64,000 bases of DNA from Intrasporangiaceae bacterium URHB0013. GTDB taxonomy: Bacteria > Actinomycetota > Actinomycetes > Actinomycetales > Dermatophilaceae. Of the stretch, positions 8,858-18,138 are shown in pieces. The stretch spans positions 1-64,000 of the forward strand of contig JIBA01000004.1 in NCBI GenBank assembly GCA_000620545.1, read 5' to 3'. The position numbers were made by a program, and so were the translations under genes. Position 1 is the stretch's first letter, and each line of letters begins with the position of its first letter. The notes beneath the pieces were generated by a model. It saw only the letters and a list, made by a program, of their open reading frames with translations. It did not search any database and had not been told where the DNA came from.

Positions 8858-9471
8858 CAGTCACCCTGGTATCGCTGCTCGAGCCACGGGTCGCCACGGT
8901 CGTGGTAGCCGCTGCGTTCCCACAGGCCTTGCTCGTCGTGGTCCATCAGGTGCAGACCCGACACCCACTTGGCGCTCTTCCAGAAGTACAGGTGCGGCAC
9001 GAGCAGGCGTGCCGGGCCGCCGTGCTCTGCGGGCAGCGGCTTTCCTCCGACCTCCCACACGACCCATGCCTTGTTCCCCAGGACGTCCCTGAGTGGAAGG
9101 TTGGTGGTGTACCCCGTGTGCGAACGTGCCATCACGAAACCGGCTTCGGGAAGCGGACCGGCTCTGTCCAGCAGCGTGTCGACGGACACGCCTCGAAACG
9201 TCATGTCGAACTTCGACCAGGTCGTGACGCAGTGGATGGCGCCCTCGTAGGACGACCCCGGCATCTTGTGCAGGTCGGCCCAGGACCACGTGTGCGCGTC
9301 CCTCACCAGCCCGTCGACGGTGAACGTCCAGGTGGCGGTGTCCAGCCGGGGAGTCGGCTCATAACTCAACACCGGCCAGTTGTCCCCGGTGTTGTACTGC
9401 CCCGGGGGCAGACGTGGGTCGCTGCGGTCTCTTCGGGTGAACCCTCGTGTGACTGACATGGGAAACGTCAC
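8857..9471 (-). CDS. Sulfite oxidase-like molybdopterin-dependent oxidoreductase
   Basis: This 204-residue protein carries the SUOX/MsrP molybdopterin domain. Cys81 in IHCVTTWS is the expected molybdenum ligand, with LARLLVPHLYFWKSAKW-like pterin-binding sequence following at about 155-172. It lacks a signal peptide and the C-terminal dimer domain of animal sulfite oxidases, so it is a minimal cytosolic form. First gene of a two-gene operon with the flavin reductase at 8135-8857. Substrate could be sulfite or another S- or N-oxide; sequence alone does not decide. Confidence 0.88.
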   Translation of the reverse strand: MTFPMSVTRGFTRRDRSDPRLPPGQYNTGDNWPVLSYEPTPRLDTATWTFTVDGLVRDAHTWSWADLHKMPGSSYEGAIHCVTTWSKFDMTFRGVSVDTLLDRAGPLPEAGFVMARSHTGYTTNLPLRDVLGNKAWVVWEVGGKPLPAEHGGPARLLVPHLYFWKSAKWVSGLHLMDHDEQGLWERSGYHDRGDPWLEQRYQGD

Positions 9472-9646
9472 CTGCCTTCGATCGATGCGGATGGTGCTGT
9501 TTGCCGGATGCGGCGTTACTCGTCAGGGGCGGCCGCCGGCGTCGGTGCCGTCTCTGCCTCGAACATCCAGGTCGCTCGGGATGGAAGCCGACGGGACACT
9601 CCAGTCCCGGAGCCTGCGCACTGCGCCCACATGGGCTCGAACGTTG

Positions 9647-10417
9647 TCAGTTGCGTCCGGCCATGACGCCGCCATCGACGTTGACGATGCTGCCGGTGAC
9701 CCAACCTGCGTCGTCGGAGAGCAGGTAGGTGACGGCGGCAGCGATGTCCTCAGGGGTGCCGACTCGGCCGAGGGGATGGACCCCGTCCAGCCCATGCAGC
9801 GTCTCCTCGAGCTTGTTCGACGGCACGAAGCCTTCGTACAGGGGCGTGGCGACAACCGCGGGCGCGACCGCGTTCACCCGGACGCGTTGGGGCGCGAGCT
9901 CGATGGCCAGGTTGTGCGTCAGCGCGTGCAGGCCTGCCTTGGCCATGGAGTAGCCGGACGACGGCGTGGCCCCGAGCGCCTGGTGCGCCCACATGGACCC
10001 GATGTTGACGATGGCACCACCGCCGCGGGCGATCATGAGGCGCGCCACCCCTTGGGTCAGGAAGAATGTTCCGCGGTTGATGTCGAGGTAGGAGTCATAG
10101 GCGGCCACGTCGTAGTCGAGGAAGTTCTTCGGGATGAAGAACCCCGCGGAGTTCACCAAGAGGCTGGTGTCGGCATGCTCCCGCTCGATGGTCGCCACCA
10201 TGGTGTCGACCTCTGCCGGGTCGTTGAGATCGCCGGCGAGGGTGGTGACGCGATCGGCCGCGCCCAGACACTGGACTGCTTGGTCCAGCTTGGCCTGGCT
10301 CCGGCCAATGAGCACGACGGAGCCGCCCTCACGGACAACGGTCGCTGCGGTCGCCCTGCCCATGCCGCTGCTCCCGCCGGTGACGACCAGCTTGTGCCCC
10401 ACGAATCGCTCTGACAT
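9647..10417 (-). CDS. Short-chain dehydrogenase/reductase
   Basis: A classical SDR of 256 residues: cofactor loop TGGSSGMG at 13-20, VNSAG at 88-92, and the catalytic triad Ser141, Tyr156 and Lys160 (YSMAK). It is probably an NAD(P)-dependent alcohol or ketone oxidoreductase; substrate unknown. GGAGG upstream supports the ATG at 10417. It is divergent from a TetR gene at 10698, the usual arrangement for a TetR-controlled enzyme, with dyad symmetry between them. Confidence 0.88.
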   Translation of the reverse strand: MSERFVGHKLVVTGGSSGMGRATAATVVREGGSVVLIGRSQAKLDQAVQCLGAADRVTTLAGDLNDPAEVDTMVATIEREHADTSLLVNSAGFFIPKNFLDYDVAAYDSYLDINRGTFFLTQGVARLMIARGGGAIVNIGSMWAHQALGATPSSGYSMAKAGLHALTHNLAIELAPQRVRVNAVAPAVVATPLYEGFVPSNKLEETLHGLDGVHPLGRVGTPEDIAAAVTYLLSDDAGWVTGSIVNVDGGVMAGRN

Positions 10418-10467
10418 TTCGCATCCTCCGGTTGGTTCCCGTCGCCGCCGCCGTTGCGGAAGCAGTC

Positions 10468-10484
10468 GCTTCGTTGAATGAAGC
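10468..10484. promoter_or_regulatory. Inverted repeat in SDR/TetR divergent promoter region
   Basis: Perfect arms GCTTC and GAAGC flank GTTGAAT. It lies 51 bases upstream of the SDR start, between the two divergent genes. A likely TetR operator by position; not proven. Confidence 0.4.
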
Positions 10485-10685
10485 AATGGGAAGTAGGTGG
10501 CGCCGGTCCACCGTTCCTTAGGCGTGGTGCCTCGGCATTCCTGAACGACCATGACGCTGAAGTCGAGATGTGGCACCGTGGCTGCGCCGCCGGGTCGTCC
10601 CCAGCCCGCGACCGCAACCGTCCCACTGGACAGGTCGATCAAGGACTTCTGCGTCCAACCATGTGCGAACGCCCCCAGCTGCGGA

Positions 10686-10691
10686 TATTGT
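10686..10691 (+). promoter_or_regulatory. -10 box TATTGT of a leaderless TetR transcript
   Basis: TATTGT lies six bases before the GTG at 10698, the spacing expected when transcription starts at the start codon. It decides the start over the longer open frame from 10551. Confidence 0.55.
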
Positions 10692-10697
10692 CGCTGT

Positions 10698-11330
10698 GTG
10701 CCCGATGACGAGGATCGGCGTCCGCCGCGGCTGACAGCTCGAGGCGCAGCCACGCGTGCCCGCATCCTCCAAGCAGCCGATGACCTCATCCGCGTGCACG
10801 GCGTGAACCGGACCCGGCTGGATGACGTCATGGCAGCCACCGGCGTCAGCAAGTCGCAGCTCTACCACCACTTCCCCGACAAGAACGCCCTGGTGGCCGC
10901 GGTCATCGCACGTCGCGCTGAAATCGTCCTGGAGCGTGAAACGGACCTGCTGGGGCGCGTCGATTCGATGCGGGGGCTGGAACGCTGGCGCACCGCCGCT
11001 GTGAACCGGGTCCAGTTGCGTCGCGGCGCGCACGGCTGCGCCCTCGGCTCCCTCCTCAGCGAGCTTGCAGACCAGGACGACAACGCGCTCACTGCCTTGA
11101 CCGGGCACTTCCACACCTGGCAGATGCTGATGAAGGACGCGCTCGACCGAATGAGCAGCAATGGGGCGCTGAGCCCCGATGCCGACACCGAACGCCTGGC
11201 GACTGGCCTCATGGCGGCCCTTCAGGGTGGCTACCTGCTTTCGCAGGCAGCCCACGACGCGTCCCCGATGCAAGTCTCTCTCGATATGGCGCTCAACCAC
11301 ATCAGGTCGTACGTGACGAAGGCCGCGTAA
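10698..11330 (+). CDS. TetR/AcrR-family transcriptional regulator
   Basis: A 210-residue repressor. The N-terminal TetR domain has TRARILQAADDLI and the HTH LDDVMAATGVSKSQLYHHFP (residues 41-60). The C-terminal ligand-binding half ends ALQGGYLLSQAAHD. GTG at 10698 is preceded by TATTGT, a leaderless arrangement. It probably represses the divergent SDR gene and itself through the dyad at 10468-10484. Its C-terminal half is the best internal match to the headless remnant at 1555-1992. Confidence 0.88.
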   Translation: MPDDEDRRPPRLTARGAATRARILQAADDLIRVHGVNRTRLDDVMAATGVSKSQLYHHFPDKNALVAAVIARRAEIVLERETDLLGRVDSMRGLERWRTAAVNRVQLRRGAHGCALGSLLSELADQDDNALTALTGHFHTWQMLMKDALDRMSSNGALSPDADTERLATGLMAALQGGYLLSQAAHDASPMQVSLDMALNHIRSYVTKAA

Positions 11331-11571
11331 CGCGACGGATGTGGTCCTCGCAGTCAAACGGAGGGAGGCCGGTTTGTTCCGCTGCCTCAGTCGGCGCAGA
11401 TCGTTTCTTCTCGGTGCTCATGCGCGCCCACAACGAGAGCCGAACCGGCCAGCCGTATGGGGGCCGTGACCCGTCCGGGAGCTGATGCCGAACGGGGCGG
11501 CGGTGGGTATGGCTCAAGGAGATCGTCGGCGCCCGGCATGGGGCGACCGACCCCGACACACGGAGGCCCCC

Positions 11572-11919
11572 ATGAAGAGACTGCTCATCGTCACCGCCGG
11601 CGCGGCCGGATTCCTGCTCGGCTCGCGGGCCGGGCGGGAGCCCTACGAGCAGTTCATGCGCGCGATCGGCCAGTTGAAGGACGACCCCCGCGTGCAGGCG
11701 AAGGCGCAGCAGGGCGCCCAGCTCGTCCGCGAGCAGGCGCCGGTCGTGGCGGACAAGGTGGCCGATGCCGCCCGGACGGCGACCGGCAAGGTCACCTCGG
11801 CGGTTTCGGGGTCTACCGACGCCGGCGCCGCGGACTCGGGCCAGGAGAACGCCGAGGACCTGGTCGAGCAGGCCGTGCAGTTCCAGAAGGACCACGGGCC
11901 CAAGGGTCCGCTGCCCTGA
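11572..11919 (+). CDS. Small YtxH-like membrane-anchored protein
   Basis: A 115-residue protein starting at ATG 11572 behind CGGAGG. One N-terminal hydrophobic segment (LLIVTAGAAGFLLGSRAG) is followed by a charged helical region and an Ala/Thr/Asp-rich tail. This is the usual YtxH-like pattern of actinobacterial stress-associated small proteins; function unknown. Upstream of the ole operon but separated by 260 bases with two hairpins. Confidence 0.7.
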   Translation: MKRLLIVTAGAAGFLLGSRAGREPYEQFMRAIGQLKDDPRVQAKAQQGAQLVREQAPVVADKVADAARTATGKVTSAVSGSTDAGAADSGQENAEDLVEQAVQFQKDHGPKGPLP

Positions 11920-12021
11920 GAGCCTGACACGCGGGCGGGGCACCCGCCTCGGACCCGACCCTGCGCGCGACGGTCACGCCCATGACGCCGTCCGGGGTCC
12001 CGGGACATCGGCCAGACCGCA

Positions 12022-12105
12022 GCGGTCCCGCGACCAGCGGGACCGCGGGCTCATGCCTCGCCGCCCCACGGCTCCTGGGCGGGCCATTACCGACCAATGG
12101 CCCGC
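12022..12105. promoter_or_regulatory. Two perfect hairpins upstream of oleA
   Basis: Arms of 10 bp occur at 12022-12031/12037-12046 (GCGGTCCCGC, 5-nt loop) and at 12079-12088/12096-12105 (GCGGGCCATT, 7-nt loop). The first could end transcription of the YtxH-like gene. The second, 74 bases before oleA, could be an operator. No T-run follows either. Confidence 0.4.
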
Positions 12106-12179
12106 ACCGGCAGCGTGACGTGTTCGAATTGGGCGTGACGACCCTTGGGTCAGCGGGACACGACAACGAGAGGGCCCCG

Positions 12180-13202
12180 ATGAGCGGAAACGCCACGTAC
12201 CGACACACCCAGGCTGCGGTGCTGTCCATCTGCGCCGTCGATGCCCCCGTGGTGGTGACCTCGGACGAGATGGACCAGCGGCTGCTGACCACCTACCAGC
12301 GCGTCGGCCTCAAGCCCGGCATGCTCGCCCGACTCGCCGGCATCCACGAACGGCGCTGGTGGCCCGAGGGTGTCAGCTTCACCGAGGGCGCGGCCATCGC
12401 TGGTGGCAAGGCCCTCGCCGAGGCGGGGGTCGATCCCTCCCGCGTCGGCCTCATGGTGAACACGAGTGTCTCGCGGGAGCACCTCGAGCCGTCCATGGCG
12501 GTCCAGATCCACCACGCGCTCGGGATGCCGACGTCGTGCCTCAACTTCGACCTCGCCAACGCGTGCCTCGGCTTCGTCAACGGGATGCAGCTGGCCGCCA
12601 CGATGATCGACTCCGGGCAGATCGACTACGCCCTCATCGTCGACGGCGAGAGCTCGCGGCACACCCAGGAGGTCACCCTCGATCGCCTCTCGAGCCCCGA
12701 CGCCACGGTCGACGACGTGCTGTCGCAGTTCGCGACCCTGACTCTTGGGTCTGGTGCAGCCGCAATGGTGCTCGGTCGGGCCGACCTGCACCCGCAGGGC
12801 CACCGCATCGTCGGTGGGGTCGCCCGCGCCGGCACGGAGCACCACGACCTCTGCGTCGGCGACCTCGAGTGGATGCGGACCGACACGCGGGGTCTGCTGG
12901 AGGCGGGCATCGCACTGTCCCGGGCTGCGTGGCAGGACGCGCGCGCCGAGTTCGACTGGTCCGACATGGATCGCTACATCGCGCACCAGATCTCGCAGGT
13001 GCACGTCCGGGCCATGTGCGACGCGCTCGACATCCCGCCCGAGCGGCTGCCCCTGACGTTCCCGACCCGGGGCAACATGGGGCCGGCCTCGGTGGCCTTC
13101 ACGCTGGCGATGGAGGCGGACTCGCTCGCCGCCGGTGACCGCGTGCTGATGATGGGGGTCGGCTCGGGGCTCAACGTGTCGTGCCTCGAGATCGCCTGGT
13201 GA
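12180..13202 (+). CDS. oleA: OleA-type thiolase: condenses two fatty acyl-CoAs to a 2-alkyl-3-ketoacid
   Basis: First enzyme of long-chain olefin synthesis, of the 3-oxoacyl-ACP synthase III fold, 340 residues. The nucleophile is Cys129 in NACLGFVNG, with His269 (IAHQ) and Asn299 (RGNMGPAS) completing the site. The ATG at 12180 follows GAGAGG; a longer frame to 11982 is not needed. Its last bases overlap the next gene by GTGA. FabH is the alternative name by fold, but the following oleBC and oleD genes make OleA clear. Confidence 0.92.
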   Translation: MSGNATYRHTQAAVLSICAVDAPVVVTSDEMDQRLLTTYQRVGLKPGMLARLAGIHERRWWPEGVSFTEGAAIAGGKALAEAGVDPSRVGLMVNTSVSREHLEPSMAVQIHHALGMPTSCLNFDLANACLGFVNGMQLAATMIDSGQIDYALIVDGESSRHTQEVTLDRLSSPDATVDDVLSQFATLTLGSGAAAMVLGRADLHPQGHRIVGGVARAGTEHHDLCVGDLEWMRTDTRGLLEAGIALSRAAWQDARAEFDWSDMDRYIAHQISQVHVRAMCDALDIPPERLPLTFPTRGNMGPASVAFTLAMEADSLAAGDRVLMMGVGSGLNVSCLEIAW

Positions 13203-15796
13203 GCCTGCCCGCCGCGCCACCGGCAACGGTGTGGCCCGGACTCGACCCGGTCTGGTCGCGTCGGGTCGTCGCCCCCGACGCGGGCGGCGTGCCGCGGACG
13301 TGGCACCTGCTCGACAACGGCGCCGCCCCCGAGCACGGCACCCTGCTCTGTGTCCACGGCAACCCCACGTGGAGCTACCTGTGGCGGCGCGTCATCGCCG
13401 CAGCGCCTCCGGGCTGGCGCGTCGTCGCGGTGGACCAGCTGGGCATGGGCTTGTCCGAGCGGACCCCTCCGCGCACGCTGGCCGAGCGAGTCGATGACCT
13501 CGCCAACCTCACCAAAGCGCTCGGCATCACCGGCTCCGTCGTCACCCTCGCCCACGACTGGGGCGGACCCGTGTCGCTGGGCTGGGCGCTCGCACACCGG
13601 GAGCAGCTCGTCGCCGTCGTGCTCACCAACACCGCCGTGCACCAGCCCCCGACCGCCGCAGCGCCATCACTGATCCGCATGGCCCGGACTCAAGGGGTGC
13701 GGCAGGCCGTCTGCGTGGCAACCCCGATCTTCGTCCGCGCGACCACCGCCCTGTCCCGGCCGGCGCTCCCCCGTGCGGTGCGTGAGGCACTCGCCGCGCC
13801 GTACGCCTCCCCCGCCGCCCGGCGTGCCATCGGAGACTTCGTGGCCGACATCCCGCTGGACCCGTCACACCCGTCGGTCGTGACTCTCGACGCCATCGCG
13901 GAGGGCATCACCGGGCTCGACGTGCCGGCACTGCTGCTCTGGGGCCCGCGTGATCCGGTGTTCTCCGACGTCTACCTCCGCGACCTCCTATCCCGTATGC
14001 CACATGCCGACGTCCATCGGTACGAGAAGGCCTCGCATCTCGTGATCGAGGACGCCCCCCGAGTCGCCGAAGACGTCTGGCGCTGGCTCGGGGACCTTGT
14101 GCCACAAGCGGATCCGTCCGTCCGCAGCGCGTCGTCTCCGCCTGGCCCCGTCCGGGAGCGGTCAGGTGGCGGCGATCCGCCAGGTGCCGCAGCGCCGCTC
14201 TGGGGCGCGTTGTCTGCCCGGGTCGGCGACCACGCCACGGCCGTCGTCGAGCTGGGCACCCACGAGCGCCGGGTGTCGTTCGACCGTCTCGAACGGACGG
14301 TGCGTGACCTCGCCGGTGGCCTGGTGGCGACCGGGGTGCGGCCCGGCGACCGGGTCGCGCTCCTCGTCCCGCCGGGCGCTGACCTCACCGCCGCGGTGTA
14401 CGCGTGCTGGCGGACCGGCGCGTCCGTGGTCGTCGCCGACGCGGGCCTGGGGGTCGCCCGGATGGGCCGTGCCTTGCGCGGCGCCGCCCCGGACCACGTC
14501 ATCGGCATCGCCAGAGGGCTGGTCCTTGCCCGCGCCATGCGCGTGCCCGGGCGCCTTGTCGCCGCGGGCCTGCTCGACGGCGCCTCCCGGCGAGCTCTCG
14601 GCGCGCCTCTCGGCCTGGCAGACCTCGTACGCCTGGGGCGAGGCCGGCCGCTCCCCCCGACCCCGGAGGACGACGCCGAGTGCGCCGTCCTCTTCACGTC
14701 CGGCGCGACCGGGCCGCCCAAAGGTGTCGTCTATCGCTACGGCCAGGTCCGGGCGCAGCTCGAGGCGCTGCGTACTGCCTACGGGTTGACCGCGGACGAC
14801 CGCCTCGTCGCGGCGTTCGCGCCCTTCGCCCTCTACGGCCCGGCACTCGGGCTCGCGTCGGCGGTGCCCGACATGGACGTCACGGCGCCCGGCACCCTCA
14901 CCGCGGTCGCCCTCGCCGAGGCCGTGTCGGCCGTCAGTGGAACCGTCGTCTTCGCCTCCCCGGCAGCGTTGCGCAACGTCGTCGCAACCGCGAACGAGCT
15001 GTCACCACGACATCGTGCGGCTCTGGACGGCATCCGGCTGCTCATCTCCGCCGGCGCCCCCGTCCCGCTCACCCTGCTTCTTGACGTGCAAGGCCTCGTG
15101 CCACAGGCGGAGCTCCACACCCCCTACGGCATGACCGAGGCGCTGCCCGTGACCGACGTCTCCCTGGCGGAGCTCGAGGCAGCCGGGCCGGGTGAGGGGA
15201 TCTGCGTCGGGCGGCCGCTGCCGGGTGTCGGGCTCGGCATCAGCGCGTTCGACGACCTGGGAGGTGTCGAGGCCGGACCGACCACCCGCCCGGCGGTGAG
15301 CGGCGAGGTGCTCGTGCGCGCCCCCCACGTCAAGGACCACTACGACCAGCTGTGGGCCACCGAGCGAGAGAGCAGCCGCACGACGGGCTGGCACCGCACG
15401 GGAGACGTCGGTCACCTCGACGATGACGGACGCCTCTGGGTGGAGGGCCGGCTCGTGCACGTCGTGCGAACGGCGTCCGGGCCCGTTACCCCGGTCGGGC
15501 CTGAGCAGCGGATCGAACGTCTCGACGGGGTCTCGATGGCCGCCGTCGTCGGCGTGGGCCCGGTCGGCACGCAGCAGGTCGTCGCCGTCGTCGTGCCGTC
15601 CACCGGCGCCCGCCCTGGACTCGCCGGGCCCGAGCTGGCGGCGGCAGTGAGGTCGGCAGCCGGGGTGACGGTTGCCGCTGTCCTCGTCGTGAAGGACCTA
15701 CCGGTCGACATCCGCCACGCGTCGAAGATCGACCGGGCGCGAGTGGCTCGGTGGGCCGCTCGGGTACTGGAGGGCGGTCGGGTGGGCCGCCCGTGA
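13199..15796 (+). CDS. oleBC: OleBC fusion: beta-lactone decarboxylase plus beta-lactone synthetase
   Basis: A fused protein of about 865 residues for the last two steps of olefin synthesis. Residues about 1-300 are an alpha/beta hydrolase (OleB): HGNPTWSY at 53-60, nucleophile Asp120 in HDWGG, and catalytic His280. After a Pro/Ser/Gly linker (about 303-333) comes an AMP-dependent synthetase (OleC) with TSGATGPPKG at 500-509. OleC closes the beta-hydroxy acid to a beta-lactone, and OleB decarboxylates it to a cis-olefin. Start is GTG 13199 overlapping the oleA stop (GTGA) or GTG 13181 in frame. OleB-OleC fusions are known in actinobacteria. Confidence 0.92.
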   Translation: MSLPAAPPATVWPGLDPVWSRRVVAPDAGGVPRTWHLLDNGAAPEHGTLLCVHGNPTWSYLWRRVIAAAPPGWRVVAVDQLGMGLSERTPPRTLAERVDDLANLTKALGITGSVVTLAHDWGGPVSLGWALAHREQLVAVVLTNTAVHQPPTAAAPSLIRMARTQGVRQAVCVATPIFVRATTALSRPALPRAVREALAAPYASPAARRAIGDFVADIPLDPSHPSVVTLDAIAEGITGLDVPALLLWGPRDPVFSDVYLRDLLSRMPHADVHRYEKASHLVIEDAPRVAEDVWRWLGDLVPQADPSVRSASSPPGPVRERSGGGDPPGAAAPLWGALSARVGDHATAVVELGTHERRVSFDRLERTVRDLAGGLVATGVRPGDRVALLVPPGADLTAAVYACWRTGASVVVADAGLGVARMGRALRGAAPDHVIGIARGLVLARAMRVPGRLVAAGLLDGASRRALGAPLGLADLVRLGRGRPLPPTPEDDAECAVLFTSGATGPPKGVVYRYGQVRAQLEALRTAYGLTADDRLVAAFAPFALYGPALGLASAVPDMDVTAPGTLTAVALAEAVSAVSGTVVFASPAALRNVVATANELSPRHRAALDGIRLLISAGAPVPLTLLLDVQGLVPQAELHTPYGMTEALPVTDVSLAELEAAGPGEGICVGRPLPGVGLGISAFDDLGGVEAGPTTRPAVSGEVLVRAPHVKDHYDQLWATERESSRTTGWHRTGDVGHLDDDGRLWVEGRLVHVVRTASGPVTPVGPEQRIERLDGVSMAAVVGVGPVGTQQVVAVVVPSTGARPGLAGPELAAAVRSAAGVTVAAVLVVKDLPVDIRHASKIDRARVARWAARVLEGGRVGRP

Positions 15797-16776
15797 AGGT
15801 CCTCGTCACCGGGGCGAGCGGGATGCTCGGCCGGCAGACAGCCGAGGCCCTCGCCGCCCGCGGTGACGACGTGACCGTGCTGCAGCGTCGCCCGTCCGGG
15901 CTGCGCCTGCAGGAGGTGCTCGCCGATGTGGCGGACGCCTCCTCGGTGGCGGAGGCCGCTCGCGGCCACGACGCCGTCGTCCACGCCGCGGCGAAGGTCG
16001 ACGTCGTCGGCCGGTGGCGGGACTACGAGCGCGTCAACGTGCAGGGAACCACGAGTGTCGTCGAGGCCTGTCGGGCCGTCGGCGTCGGCCGGCTCGTCCA
16101 CGTCTCGTCGCCGTCGGTGGCCCATGCCGGAGCAGCCGTCGTGGGCGCCGGCGCCGAGCCCGCCCACCCCACGGCGGCCCGCGGCCACTACGCGCGCAGC
16201 AAGGCTCTGGCCGAGCAGGTGGCCCTCGCCGCGGACGGCGGCCCACTGGCGGTTCTGGCCGTGCGCCCGCACCTCATCTGGGGGCCCGGTGACACGCAGC
16301 TCATCGCGCGGATCGTCGAGCGGGCGCGCGCCGGGAGGTTGCCCGTGGTCGGCTCCGGCGCCGCCCTCGTGGACAGCACCTACGTCAGCAACGCCGTCGA
16401 CGCCCTCGTAGCGGCGCTCGACCGGTGCGAGTCGGCACGGGGCGAGGCGTACGTCGTGAGCAACGGCGAGCCGCGCCCCGTGGGCGAACTCATCGGCGAC
16501 ATCTGCCGTGCCTCAGGGGTGCCCGCGCCCCGGCGCCACGTCCCGTTCCCCGTTGCCGCGCTTGCGGGCGCGGCGGTCGACGTCGCGTGGACCGCCCGGC
16601 TGGCGCTGCCCGGGCTACCCACGCCGGGCGATCCGCCGCTCACCCGCTTCCTCGCCGAGCAGCTTGCAACGGCGCACTGGTTCGACCAGCGCCGCACCAG
16701 GTCCGCTCTGAACTGGACGCCACGGGTGTCGCTCGCCGAAGGTCTCACCGAGCTCGCCCGCGCAGCCGCGGGATGA
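15793..16776 (+). CDS. oleD: OleD: NADPH-dependent 2-alkyl-3-ketoacid reductase
   Basis: A 327-residue extended-SDR/epimerase-type enzyme: TGASGMLG at residues 6-13 and YARSK with Tyr133 and Lys137. In olefin synthesis it reduces the OleA product to the beta-hydroxy acid that OleC activates. GTG 15793 overlaps the oleBC stop by GTGA, so all three ole genes are translationally coupled. A GGCATACGCC word with dyad symmetry follows 20 bases after the stop. Confidence 0.9.
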   Translation: MKVLVTGASGMLGRQTAEALAARGDDVTVLQRRPSGLRLQEVLADVADASSVAEAARGHDAVVHAAAKVDVVGRWRDYERVNVQGTTSVVEACRAVGVGRLVHVSSPSVAHAGAAVVGAGAEPAHPTAARGHYARSKALAEQVALAADGGPLAVLAVRPHLIWGPGDTQLIARIVERARAGRLPVVGSGAALVDSTYVSNAVDALVAALDRCESARGEAYVVSNGEPRPVGELIGDICRASGVPAPRRHVPFPVAALAGAAVDVAWTARLALPGLPTPGDPPLTRFLAEQLATAHWFDQRRTRSALNWTPRVSLAEGLTELARAAAG

Positions 16777-17030
16777 CCCACGCAGCCGCGCCGGACGGCA
16801 TACGCCGTCGCTGAGGCGGTGCGGCGAAGAGGAGCTCGCCGTCCGTGCGGGGACGGGTGAAGTCAGGGGCCATGAGTACGGCTCGACCCTCTCGGGCTGC
16901 GCTCGGCGTCACCAGCCATGGCCGTGCCCCGCGTCCCGAGCCACTCGCCTGGGAGGCGGTCCTTCACTTCAGCCGACCCAACCCTCGACAAACCTTGTGC
17001 AACGTGAGCTCAGGCCCCATAGTTGGCGTC

Positions 17031-17423
17031 ATGACGGCTGCCTCCTGGAACGTGCTCGAGTCCGGGCCGGCGGTTGCCCCCGCCGCTCCAGACGCGGCCA
17101 GTCCCGTAGAACTCCTGCGTCGATCGGGGCGAGGCGATGAGACGGCATTTGCGCAGCTGTACGACGCGACGTCCAGCCGGCTCTTCCGCTTGGTACTAGC
17201 GGTCGTGCGTGACGTCGCCCTCGCCGAAGAAGTGGCCCTGGAGGCATATCTGCTGGTGTGGGGGAACAGTGCCGAGTTCGACCCCGATCGCGGCAGTGCG
17301 TTGGGCTGGATCATGACGACCGCCCACCGGGCAGCCGTCGACCGCGTCAAGAATGGAGCGACGACGTTCACCTCGACGATGAACTGGGAGCCTCCAGTCC
17401 GTCCTGCCTCGCAGGTCACGTGA
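17031..17423 (+). pseudogene. Truncated ECF sigma factor: region 2 only
   Basis: The 130-residue product resembles sigma region 2 (LLRRSGRGDETAFAQLYDAT, then VVRDVALAEEVALEAYL and GWIMTTAHRAAVDRVK), closest in feel to the SigK/SigL group. The frame then ends shortly after, without region 4, which full ECF factors of about 180-190 residues need to read -35 elements. The ATG at 17031 has a weak ribosome site, and the frame is open back to 16845. A decayed gene or a deliberate fragment; I favour decay. Confidence 0.55.
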
Positions 17424-17558
17424 CCGGCGGCTGCAGCGGCGAACGCGGCCGACGCACGTAGATCAGCGAGCTGGCCCCATGCTCAGATGAGGAGCTTCGG
17501 CTCAACTACGGGGGCGTCACCATGGACAGCCGCCGGCGGACCGCGGAGAGTGAGGGGC

Positions 17559-17744
17559 ATGCCGACAACATCGGGCCCCGATCCAGGCCAAGACCTGCCG
17601 GACTGGGCCTTGGGCCAGGCGATGAACGACGTGGACGACGACGACACCGCAGGCCGGGACGAGCGGGCCCGAGAGCTCGTGCAGGACTTCGAGGACCAAC
17701 GGCACGACGAGGACGACGACGCAGATGAGGGCGGGGAGGGCTGA
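17559..17744 (+). CDS. Small acidic hypothetical protein
   Basis: A 61-residue protein, very rich in Asp and Glu (DDDD run near residue 27 and a DEDDDADEGGEG tail). ATG 17559 follows GAGGGG; an upstream in-frame ATG at 17487 would add 24 residues. No family recognised. The low-complexity composition makes it only moderately convincing as a real gene. Confidence 0.45.
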   Translation: MPTTSGPDPGQDLPDWALGQAMNDVDDDDTAGRDERARELVQDFEDQRHDEDDDADEGGEG

Positions 17745-18138
17745 GCGAGGACCTCCGTCCCGCCGACTGCGCCCTCGCGAGATGGTTCACTCGCCGACAG
17801 GGACGGCTCATGGCGGTCATGTGTACCGCGTAGGGGTGCAGCCTTGTTTGGGCGACCGACGGTGACCAACCAGTAGGTTCCGAGGACGCCGCGGCCACGC
17901 GCGTGGCATCCTTGAACCCGTGTTTTGAGCCTTGCTCGGTGTGGGCGCGGCGGCCTCCGGTTCAAGAAGCGGGTCGGGGCCCATGCGAAGCTTGCCGGGG
18001 GTAGCCGCAAACGCACCAGGGCCTCCACTCACCAACGTGGGTGGGGGCTTTGTGCTGCGGGTCGGCGGGAGTCACGGCTGGGACAGCGGTCGCCATGGCC
18101 TCCAGCCGTCGGCCCGCGCCGTACCCACCCCGCGGCTC
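17745..18138. other. Intergenic stretch with an imperfect hairpin
   Basis: These 394 bases carry no recognisable gene. Around 18022-18048 an imperfect C-rich/G-rich hairpin (CCACTCAC against GTGGGTGG) is followed by CTTTGTG and might end transcription of the small acidic gene. Otherwise nothing is seen. Confidence 0.4.

Noticed and set aside
612-11330. Whole region as a single mobile element
   Set aside because: It looks accessory, but I see no transposase, integrase, terminal repeats or target duplications.
12150-13226. 358-codon frame antisense to oleA
   Set aside because: Shadow of oleA, no recognisable domain.
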